DNA from: a bacterium
GTDB lineage: Bacteria; SZUA-79; Acidulodesulfobacterales; Acidulodesulfobacteraceae
Direction of reading: 5' to 3'
Assembly: GCA_021803845.1 (NCBI GenBank)
Contig: JAJZLA010000044.1
Span: 1 to 8,765, forward strand
Length of the DNA: 8,765 nt
The notes beneath the pieces are model-generated. The model made no database searches. It was not told the DNA's origin and saw only the letters and a program-made list of their open reading frames with translations. This document shows, in pieces, positions 1 through 8,222 of the stretch. Position 1 is the first letter of the stretch, and each line of letters starts with the position of its first letter. A program made the position numbers and the translations under genes.

Positions 1-395
1 TCTTCATTATCTCTTACCGTTCCGTTAAACAAAAGAACCGAACCTGCGGACGAATCGGAAACAAAATCGAGAACTTCATTGCAGTTTATTCTTTCAGCCG
101 TTATTTTAATATTAAAAGCGGCATCCGCAATAGAATAAAAAGAGGAAACTCCGCCGCTTACCGGCATAATAACCGTGATTTCGTCTCCTTCCGACAATTT
201 TTTTCCGGCGTCGGCATATTCCTGATTAACGGCATACTTAGATACTTTAAGAATATTTTTTATGTCGGGATAACTTGTTTCCATTATTGAAATAATATCT
301 TTTACCGATGAACCTTCTTTTACGGTAAAATCTAATAAATTTTTCCCTATTAATTCTTTTAAAGCGGCAAATAATCTTACTTTTATATTTATCAT
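1..395 (-). CDS. MoaD-MoaE fusion (molybdopterin synthase small and large subunits), 3' end beyond window
   Basis: The frame is open from the ATG at 395 to the left edge, giving 131 residues. Residues 1-82 read as a MoaD sulfur-carrier (ubiquitin-like) domain: MINIKVRLFAALKE at the start and VIMPVSGG at the end, with the diglycine at residues 81-82. Instead of stopping, the frame continues through a linker of about 15 residues into a MoaE start: ITAERI near 98-103, then AGSVLLFNGTVRDNE at 117-131, matching the family's GxVR segment. Molybdopterin synthase moves sulfur from the MoaD C-terminal thiocarboxylate to precursor Z (cPMP) in the cytoplasm. Fused forms are known (mycobacterial MoaX) and are cut after the diglycine. 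The gene lies 24 bp downstream of moaB on the same strand, so the two are probably co-transcribed. I see no Shine-Dalgarno before the ATG. The rest of MoaE, including its catalytic lysines, lies outside the window. Confidence 0.88.
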   Translation of the reverse strand, partial: MINIKVRLFAALKELIGKNLLDFTVKEGSSVKDIISIMETSYPDIKNILKVSKYAVNQEYADAGKKLSEGDEITVIMPVSGGVSSFYSIADAAFNIKITAERINCNEVLDFVSDSSAGSVLLFNGTVRDNE

Positions 396-419
396 ATATA
401 TTATTTTAAGGTTGTTATT

Positions 420-947
420 TTAAGAAAGGTGTTTTGAAATTTCATAATAAAGATGTCCCATTTCTTTAAGGATTATATTATTCATAGCCAGCGTTACGGC
501 ATTAATAGAACCGGGAACGGAAAAAATTACCTTTCCGTTGTATATTCCTGCGGAAGCGCGGGACATTATTGCGGAGGTACCTATTTCGTTATAGCTTAAA
601 CTCCTGAACAGCTCCCCAAAACCGTATAATTCTTTATCGTATATATTTTTTAATGTTTCGTAAGTTATGTCTTTGTAAGAAACGCCGGTTCCGCCGTTTA
701 TAATAACAGAATCGATTTTCGGCTTATGTTCCGCACCGCAAACCTTGACGATTAAGCTCTCAAGTAAATCTTCGTCGTCTTTTATTAAAGCGTAGCCCGA
801 TACTTCATGTCCTGCCGACGCAAGCGCTTTTTTTATATAATCTCCGCTTTCGTCTTCGCTTTCTTTTCTTGAGTCGCTCAGCGTTATAATATAAACGTTA
901 AGCGGCTTGTTAGCGTTAATATTTTTTTTATGCTCGATATGCCCCAT
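420..947 (-). CDS. moaB: MoaB/Mog-family molybdopterin adenylyltransferase-like protein
   Basis: The 175-residue protein has the usual length and layout of the MoaB/MogA family. A Rossmann-like start VYIITLSDSR lies near residues 18-27. The molybdopterin-binding loop INGGTGVSYKDITYE follows near 84-98, then GFGELFRSLSYNEIGTSAIM near 109-128, and the FSVPGS loop near 142-147. Family members bind molybdopterin and, in MogA and some MoaB proteins, adenylate it before molybdenum insertion; others appear inactive, so activity is inferred. The adjacent MoaD-MoaE fusion supports a role in molybdenum cofactor synthesis. The ATG at 947 is the only sensible start, because conserved sequence begins about 16 residues later. 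It has no Shine-Dalgarno but lies only 9 bases below a consensus -10 box, so the mRNA is probably leaderless. Confidence 0.92.
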   Translation of the reverse strand: MGHIEHKKNINANKPLNVYIITLSDSRKESEDESGDYIKKALASAGHEVSGYALIKDDEDLLESLIVKVCGAEHKPKIDSVIINGGTGVSYKDITYETLKNIYDKELYGFGELFRSLSYNEIGTSAIMSRASAGIYNGKVIFSVPGSINAVTLAMNNIILKEMGHLYYEISKHLS

Positions 948-956
948 ATTACATAA

Positions 957-985
957 ATTTTAAACTAATAAGCGAAAAATGTCAA
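957..985 (-). promoter_or_regulatory. Sigma70-type promoter of moaB
   Basis: On the minus strand a perfect -35 box TTGACA (985-980) is followed by exactly 17 bases and then a -10 box TAAAAT (962-957, five of six matches to TATAAT). The moaB ATG begins 9 bases further on. Initiation about 7 bases below the -10 box would leave a leader of only about 0-3 bases. It is one of the best promoter matches in the window and lies between the groEL terminator and moaB, so moaB need not depend on groEL read-through. Confidence 0.8.
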
Positions 986-1013
986 TTTTCTTATACCTGC
1001 ATCGAAAAAAGAC

Positions 1014-1084
1014 GTCAGATTAATTTTATGCAACATCTTTTATCGTTAATTGTTTCTTTTCGTGTGCATAAAATAAAATCTGAC
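1014..1084. repeat. Long imperfect inverted repeat between groEL and moaB
   Basis: The left arm (1014-1032) and right arm (1065-1084) can form a stem of 17 base pairs: 8 bp (GTCAGATT) plus 9 bp (TTTTATGCA), separated by a small 2-by-3 internal loop. The spacer is 32 bases. On the minus strand the second arm is followed by GTC and six T's, so it could also act as a back-up terminator. The outer edge at 1077-1090 reads AATCTGACACCTTT. The arms are too long and specific for chance in AT-rich DNA. REP-type or small non-autonomous mobile element origin is an inference, since no transposase is present. Confidence 0.6.
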
Positions 1085-1104
1085 ACCTTTTTCTTTATTT
1101 TTCT

Positions 1105-1155
1105 TTATAAAACAAAAGCACCGAAAATACTGAAGCTTCAATGTATTTTCGGCGC
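1105..1155 (-). terminator. Rho-independent terminator of groES-groEL
   Basis: On the minus strand, 48 bases after the groEL stop, GCGCCGAAAATAC (1155-1143) pairs with GTATTTTCGGTGC (1130-1118). This gives a 13-bp stem with one G-U pair. The 12-base loop contains the palindrome TGAAGCTTCA, which could extend the helix. A T-rich tract, TTTTGTTTTAT, follows directly at 1117-1107. Position and structure are those of an intrinsic terminator for the chaperonin operon. Confidence 0.85.
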
Positions 1156-1202
1156 TTGTTTGCTTATTTAGACAGCTAATTTTATTTATTAAGCGGTATC
1201 AA

Positions 1203-2858
<1,656 letters not shown>

Positions 2859-2895
2859 TTAAATTTGAATTTAAATTATTAAATTTTAAAATTTC

Positions 2896-3186
2896 TTATT
2901 TTTCTACTATAGCCAAGATGTCGTCTTCTTTCATAATAAGATATTCCTTATCGTCAATTTTTACGTCGTTTCCTGAATATTTTGCAAATAAAACGATATC
3001 GCCTACTTTAACGTCCATCGGGATTTTTTTCCCGTCTTCTAAAATTCTGCCGTTTCCCGCAGCGACGACTTTGCCCTGCATAGGCTTTTCTTTCGCAGAA
3101 TCAGGAATAAATAATCCTCCCTTAGTTTTTTCTTCTTCCTGAAGTCTTTCTACTAAGACTCTGTCTTGCAATGGTTTAACTTTCAT
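2896..3186 (-). CDS. groS: Co-chaperonin GroES (Hsp10)
   Basis: The 96-residue protein matches the whole GroES family. It starts [13 protein letters not shown], has the mobile loop that contacts GroEL around residues 16-32 ([17 protein letters not shown]), the GKVVAAGNG strand at about 38-46, and ends with [19 protein letters not shown] and [15 protein letters not shown]. It forms the heptameric lid of the GroEL chamber. A clear Shine-Dalgarno AAGGAG (3201-3196) sits 9 bases before the ATG. It is the first gene of the groES-groEL operon. A CIRCE operator and a promoter lie directly upstream, so expression is expected to rise on heat or unfolding stress through release of HrcA repression. Nothing unusual is seen in the protein. 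Confidence 0.98.
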   Translation of the reverse strand: MKVKPLQDRVLVERLQEEEKTKGGLFIPDSAKEKPMQGKVVAAGNGRILEDGKKIPMDVKVGDIVLFAKYSGNDVKIDDKEYLIMKEDDILAIVEK

Positions 3187-3240
3187 AAACTTCTTCTCCT
3201 TATTTAAATTTAATTTAATTCATAAACAAAATTAAAATTT

Positions 3241-3267
3241 TTAGCACTTATTAGCTTTGAGTGCTAA
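3241..3267 (-). promoter_or_regulatory. CIRCE operator (HrcA-binding site)
   Basis: The plus strand reads TTAGCACTT, nine bases, then GAGTGCTAA. This is the CIRCE inverted repeat (TTAGCACTC-N9-GAGTGCTAA) with a single mismatch, at the last base of the left arm. It lies 54 bp before the groES start and just below the predicted -10 box, so it covers the start of transcription and the 5' leader. HrcA is the known repressor that binds CIRCE; hrcA itself is not in the window. Confidence 0.95.
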
Positions 3268-3274
3268 CCTTTTT

Positions 3275-3303
3275 AATATACACTTATGCTTTTAAAAAAA
3301 CAA
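3275..3303 (-). promoter_or_regulatory. Predicted sigma70-type promoter of groES-groEL
   Basis: On the minus strand TTGTTT (3303-3298) and TATATT (3280-3275, five of six matches) are separated by 17 bases. Predicted initiation near 3268 falls at the edge of the CIRCE element, the usual arrangement for HrcA repression. The -35 box matches only three of six positions, so the -10 and the CIRCE position carry most of the weight. Confidence 0.6.
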
Positions 3304-3359
3304 TATCATAAATCTTTAACTATTTTGTAATTAATTTAAGATATTTTATATTGACAGAT

Positions 3360-3396
3360 AAATAATCGATATTTTCTTTATATTTTTCGATTATTT
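3360..3396. repeat. Perfect 10-bp inverted repeat in the divergent groES / ABC region
   Basis: AAATAATCGA (3360-3369) is repeated in inverted form as TCGATTATTT (3387-3396) with 17 bases between, so the half-sites are centred about 27 bp apart. It lies between the groES promoter and the ABC promoter, upstream of both. It could be an operator for a dimeric regulator. A run of A and T makes chance repeats likely here, but the central ATCGA cores reduce that chance. Function unknown. Confidence 0.4.
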
Positions 3397-3461
3397 GTAA
3401 TTTTATTACGTTTTACTTATATTTTCAATTTTATTTTTTTATTTTATCGTCAATTTAAAAG

Positions 3462-3470
3462 TGATATAAT
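3462..3470 (+). promoter_or_regulatory. Extended -10 promoter of the ABC transporter operon
   Basis: The sequence TGATATAAT is a perfect extended -10 (TGN plus TATAAT). No good -35 box is seen 16-18 bases upstream, which is usual for extended -10 promoters. Only 8 bases separate it from the ATG at 3479, so the expected transcript starts at or within about 3 bases of the start codon. Confidence 0.65.
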
Positions 3471-3478
3471 TGAATTAA

Positions 3479-4201
3479 ATGGAAAAATATATTCTCGAAA
3501 TAAACGGCTTAACAAAAAACTTTAATCGCTTAAAGGTCTTAAGCGAAGTTAGTTTTAAAATTAAATACGGTGATTTTTTTGGATTAATAGGTCCCAACGG
3601 CGCAGGAAAATCCACTCTTTTAAAAATTTTATACGGAATAGTAATTCCTGATTCCGGAAATATTTCTATTAACGGATTGGATCTTTTATATAATTATAAA
3701 AAAATTAAATATTCTTTAGGAATAGTCCCGCAGGAAGATAATTTAGACGAAGATCTGTCCGTTAACGATAATCTGACCGTATATTCAAAATATTTCGGAA
3801 TTACCGGCGTCGAATCCCGCAGGCGTGCAAACGAACTTCTCAATTTTTTCGATATGGGCGAAAAAAAATATTCCAAGGTTTCGGAACTTTCCGGCGGATT
3901 GAAAAGAAGGCTTATGATAGCCAGAGCATTAATCAACAATCCGTCCTTAATTATATTAGACGAGCCTACAAGCGGATTAGATCCCGAATACAGGCAAAAT
4001 ATATGGGAAAAACTCAAGGCGTTAAACAGGAACGGAGTTACTATTCTTATGTCCACGCATTATATGGAAGAAGCGGAACGGCTTTTTAAAAACATTATAA
4101 TATTAAATCACGGCAATATCGTTTTTAACGGCGCTATTAGCGAAATTACCCTTAATAAAAAATCTTTGGAAGAAATTTTTCTCGACATCGCAAAACACTA
4201 A
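3479..4201 (+). CDS. ABC-2 type exporter ATP-binding protein, NodI/DrrA-like
   Basis: This 240-residue nucleotide-binding protein carries every ABC motif: Walker A GPNGAGKST (38-46), Q-loop Gln85 in GIVPQEDNLDEDL, signature LSGG (137-140), Walker B LIILDE (157-162) with catalytic Glu162, D-loop SGLD (165-168) and switch His194. The Q-loop context VPQEDNLDEDLSVNDNL is typical of the NodI/DrrA group that drives ABC-2 permeases. It should act as a dimer on the cytoplasmic face of the membrane. The matching permease follows 63 bp downstream on the same strand. The ATG at 3479 fits the family's usual N-terminus, lacks a Shine-Dalgarno and lies 8 bases after an extended -10 box. The substrate cannot be told from sequence; NodI homologues outside rhizobia are common and do not imply Nod factor export. 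Confidence 0.93.
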   Translation: MEKYILEINGLTKNFNRLKVLSEVSFKIKYGDFFGLIGPNGAGKSTLLKILYGIVIPDSGNISINGLDLLYNYKKIKYSLGIVPQEDNLDEDLSVNDNLTVYSKYFGITGVESRRRANELLNFFDMGEKKYSKVSELSGGLKRRLMIARALINNPSLIILDEPTSGLDPEYRQNIWEKLKALNRNGVTILMSTHYMEEAERLFKNIIILNHGNIVFNGAISEITLNKKSLEEIFLDIAKH

Positions 4202-4219
4202 ATTCATCATTAACAAACA

Positions 4220-4248
4220 GCAGGGACAGAATTTAACTCTGTCCCTGC
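4220..4248. repeat. Perfect 11-bp hairpin between the ABC ATPase and permease genes
   Basis: GCAGGGACAGA (4220-4230) and TCTGTCCCTGC (4238-4248) form a perfect stem around a 7-base loop ATTTAAC. It fills much of the 63-bp gap inside the two-gene operon. No T-tract follows on the plus strand (CACAAAATGG), so it is a poor terminator, though it could affect relative expression of the permease or stabilise the upstream mRNA. It is clearly more GC-rich than the surroundings, which suggests an inserted REP-like element. That origin is an inference. Confidence 0.7.
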
Positions 4249-4264
4249 CACAAAATGGTTATAA

Positions 4265-5062
4265 ATGGAACTTTTAAAAAAAGTAAACAAAACAAATTCA
4301 AATTTAAGCAAAAGTTTATTTACCGTTTTTTACCGTAACTATTTAGTATGGCTAAAATATTACAAACCCGGCATAATAGGAGATATTCTTGAGCCGCTTT
4401 TATATCTTGCCGCTTTAGGATTTGGAATAGGCAGATTTATCCATAATATAAACGGAATATCTTACGTTAAATATATAGTTCCGGGAATAATTGCCTCTTC
4501 TTCAATGTATGCGGCGGCATTCGAATCGACTTTCGGCGCATATACGAGAATGGTTACGAACGGGATTTATCAGGCAATTTTACTTACCCCCATAGGCATA
4601 GAAGACATAGTTTCCGGCGAGATTCTTTGGGGAACGGCAAAAGCTTTTATGAGCGGAACCGCCGTATTGATAATCGGAGCGGTTTTCGGGTGGATAATAT
4701 CGCCTGCGGCTCTTATTATCCCTATTGTCATCGTTCTAAACGGGATATTGTTTTCTTCGTTATCGCTGTTAATAACATCATTTTCGCCGTCGTACGACTT
4801 TTTTTCCTATTATTTTACTATAGCAATATCTACTATGTTTTTATTCTCCGGCGTATTTTATCCTGTTTCTTCCCTACCTTATTTAATCAGATATTTCGTT
4901 TATATTATGCCTCTATATTACACCGTAAGTATAATGAGAATGCTTGACGAAGGCAAAATTAATCCGGTTTTGTTATTTTCCTATTTGTCGATAATTATAT
5001 TATTTGCGCTTATATTTTTTTATGCATCGGTTTATTTTATAAAAAAAAGAGTTATAAAATAA
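4265..5062 (+). CDS. ABC-2 type exporter permease, NodJ-like
   Basis: The 265-residue protein has about six hydrophobic segments, near residues 38-58, 69-90, 122-143, 148-172, 181-203 and 238-259, as expected for an ABC-2 permease of the inner membrane. Family features include the N-terminal amphipathic stretch with FYRNYLVWLKYY, EPLLYLAALGFGIG, VPGIIASSSMYAAAFE, and AILLTPIGIEDIVSGEILWG, which resembles NodJ. The gene ends in a basic tail, KKRVIK. It partners the ATPase encoded just upstream. The ATG at 4265 has no Shine-Dalgarno; an ATG at 4255 is in another frame. The stop is 3 bp from the stop of the convergent dcd gene, with no strong terminator between. Substrate unknown; no accessory outer-membrane or periplasmic gene is nearby. 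Confidence 0.92.
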   Translation: MELLKKVNKTNSNLSKSLFTVFYRNYLVWLKYYKPGIIGDILEPLLYLAALGFGIGRFIHNINGISYVKYIVPGIIASSSMYAAAFESTFGAYTRMVTNGIYQAILLTPIGIEDIVSGEILWGTAKAFMSGTAVLIIGAVFGWIISPAALIIPIVIVLNGILFSSLSLLITSFSPSYDFFSYYFTIAISTMFLFSGVFYPVSSLPYLIRYFVYIMPLYYTVSIMRMLDEGKINPVLLFSYLSIIILFALIFFYASVYFIKKRVIK

Positions 5063-5065
5063 ATT

Positions 5066-5611
5066 TTAAAGTTTCGGCAGGGTTATGCCGACCTGAGACT
5101 GGTATTTGCCTTTTTTGTCTTTATAGGAAACCCTAGGCTCTTCGCCTTCAAAAAAAAGAACCTGGGCAATACCTTCATTGGCGTAAATTTTAGCGGGAAG
5201 CGGGGTGGTATTAGATATTTCCAAGGTAACGTATCCTTCCCATTCCGGTTCAAACGGCGTAACGTTAACTACTATACCGCATCTGGCATATGTAGATTTG
5301 CCGAGGCATATGGTGACCACGTTTCTTGGTATTTTAAAATATTCAACCGATCTGCCGAGCGCAAAAGAATTAGGCGGAACTATGCAGACGTCCGATACTA
5401 GGTCTATAAAAGACTTCGAATCGAAGTTTTTAGGATCGACTACCGTATTATTGATATTAGTAAATATTTTAAATTCGTTTGATATACGCAAATCATAACC
5501 GAAGGAAGAAACGCCGTAAGATATAACTCCGTTTCTTACTTGTGAACTTTCAAAAGGGCTTATCATCCCTTCTTTAGCTTTTTCTTCGATCCATTTGTCG
5601 TTTTTAATCAT
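5066..5611 (-). CDS. dcd: dCTP deaminase
   Basis: The 181-residue protein matches the common 180-190-residue Dcd type. Markers are [18 protein letters not shown] near 33-50, [20 protein letters not shown] near 77-96, GKSTYARCG at 104-112, and [18 protein letters not shown] near 117-134. Glu131 in the last motif corresponds to the catalytic glutamate (E. coli Glu138). The C-terminal lid is [14 protein letters not shown]. The enzyme is a cytoplasmic trimer that turns dCTP into dUTP and ammonia, feeding dTMP synthesis. Some relatives also hydrolyse dUTP, which cannot be excluded. The gene starts 36 bp after the LOG-family gene on the same strand, so the two may share a transcript. No Shine-Dalgarno is seen before the ATG at 5611, the only plausible start given the family N-terminus. 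Confidence 0.97.
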   Translation of the reverse strand: MIKNDKWIEEKAKEGMISPFESSQVRNGVISYGVSSFGYDLRISNEFKIFTNINNTVVDPKNFDSKSFIDLVSDVCIVPPNSFALGRSVEYFKIPRNVVTICLGKSTYARCGIVVNVTPFEPEWEGYVTLEISNTTPLPAKIYANEGIAQVLFFEGEEPRVSYKDKKGKYQSQVGITLPKL

Positions 5612-5647
5612 ATATTAAAATATTTTTTATAAATTATTAATGTTAAT

Positions 5648-6331
5648 TTATAAATTAAAGTTTAAAATAAAATCGGTTATTTCGTCCGGATCATCCATGA
5701 TTTTAATTATATCAAAATCTTTTGAGGAAATATAAGATTTTTTTAAAGTATTGCTTTTAATCCAGTCTATTAATCCTTTCCAATAGTCAGAGCCGTATAA
5801 AATTACCGGAAAAGGTTTTGTTTTACCGGTCTGAATCAATTCTACGGTTTCAAAAAGTTCGTCTAAAGTTCCGAAACCTCCGGGCATCATAATATATGCG
5901 GAAGCATATCTTACAAGCATAACTTTTCTTACGAAAAAATATTTAAACTCTAAAGTTACGTCGGCAAATTTGTTAAGGGTCTGTTCATGCGGAAGTTTAA
6001 TATTTAATCCTACCGAACTCACGTTTAAACCGTGCTGTTCCTTGGCTTCCCTGCATCCCCTGTTTGCGGCTTCCATTACTCCCGGACCTCCGCCTGAAAT
6101 TATGGAAAAACCCCTTAAAGCTAATTTATGAGCCAATTCTTTAGTTTGTAAATATACTTCTTCATTTTCCTTTACTCTTGCGCTTCCGTATATAGTTACC
6201 GCCGGACATATCGCAGGCAGCATATCGAACCCGTCCACAAATTCGCCTATAATTTTAAAAAGCCGCCAAGGTTCCGTATGGTCAAACGAATTAAGTTCGT
6301 ATCTTTTTATGTCTTCTTTTTTAATCGGCAT
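5648..6331 (-). CDS. LOG-family protein (TIGR00730-type Rossmann fold; putative nucleotide 5'-monophosphate phosphoribohydrolase)
   Basis: The 227-residue protein carries both family signatures: GGGPGVMEAANRG at 80-92 and PGGFGTLDE at 150-158. The Arg-Lys pair of FFVRK is at 135-136, next to the active site. AVTIYGSARVKE (about 44-55) opens the Rossmann fold. An N-terminal extension of about 40 residues (LFKIIGEFVDGFDML) is typical of the longer bacterial members. LOG proteins release free base from cytokinin riboside monophosphates or, in many bacteria, act on AMP or other nucleoside monophosphates; older annotations call them lysine decarboxylases, which is wrong for this family. The true substrate is unknown here. 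It lies directly upstream of dcd, which would suit a nucleotide-metabolism role but may be coincidence. There is no Shine-Dalgarno before the ATG at 6331. A hairpin with a long loop lies 27 bp upstream. Confidence 0.9.
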   Translation of the reverse strand: MPIKKEDIKRYELNSFDHTEPWRLFKIIGEFVDGFDMLPAICPAVTIYGSARVKENEEVYLQTKELAHKLALRGFSIISGGGPGVMEAANRGCREAKEQHGLNVSSVGLNIKLPHEQTLNKFADVTLEFKYFFVRKVMLVRYASAYIMMPGGFGTLDELFETVELIQTGKTKPFPVILYGSDYWKGLIDWIKSNTLKKSYISSKDFDIIKIMDDPDEITDFILNFNL

Positions 6332-6352
6332 GGTTTATTTTAAAAAATTTTA

Positions 6353-6421
6353 CAGCAAAAAAGCAGAGGTAAGACATTAAAATATTATAATTTATAATTT
6401 AATAGCCTCCCCTCTGCTTTT
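6353..6421 (-). terminator. Probable terminator of the ferredoxin gene (hairpin with long loop)
   Basis: AAAAGCAGAGG on the minus strand (6421-6411) pairs perfectly with CCTCTGCTTTT (6369-6359), and the T-tract continues to six T's. The stem is 11 bp but the loop is 41 bases and AT-rich, with a possible weak inner stem. It lies 31 bases after the ferredoxin stop. The GC-rich lower stem plus T-tract suits termination. The unusual loop leaves open that it is a leader element of the LOG gene, which starts 27 bases further on. Confidence 0.6.
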
Positions 6422-6452
6422 AAATAAGATTAAATTTGATTACTTTGCCGCA

Positions 6453-8104
<1,652 letters not shown>

Positions 8105-8169
8105 ATTGCAACGTCCCCTAAAAGTTAATTAAATTCAATTATTAGATTAATTTTTAAAAAATCTTAAAC

Positions 8170-8178
8170 ATTATACCA
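8170..8178 (-). promoter_or_regulatory. Extended -10 promoter of enolase
   Basis: On the minus strand TGGTATAAT is a perfect extended -10 box. The region 17 bases upstream (TTTTTA) only partly matches a -35 box. Initiation near 8163 gives a leader of about 59 bases ending in the AGGGGA Shine-Dalgarno. This supports independent transcription of eno in addition to any read-through from the upstream mutase. Confidence 0.65.
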
Positions 8179-8222
8179 CTTTTTTTATGTTTTAAAAATA
8201 TTTTCTTTTATTTTTTTATAGC

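Noticed and set aside
2918..3142. Plus-strand 74-codon frame inside groES
   Set aside because: Antisense shadow of GroES; no homology and no credible start signal.
3351..3383. Second plus-strand promoter from TTGACA at 3351-3356
   Set aside because: No -10-like sequence occurs at 16-19 bases; the nearest candidates are 21-24 bases away.
3694..4056. Minus-strand 120-codon frame inside the ABC ATPase gene
   Set aside because: It overlaps the ATPase motifs on the opposite strand and has no family features.
4627..4947. Plus-strand 106-codon frame inside the permease gene
   Set aside because: Alternative frame of a clearly coding membrane protein; its composition is not that of a real protein.
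5074..5091. Terminator for dcd or the permease at the 6-bp hairpin
   Set aside because: The stem is short, lies inside the dcd coding region and has no proper T-tract on either side.
5205..5498. Plus-strand 97-codon frame inside dcd
   Set aside because: Antisense shadow of the conserved dCTP deaminase.
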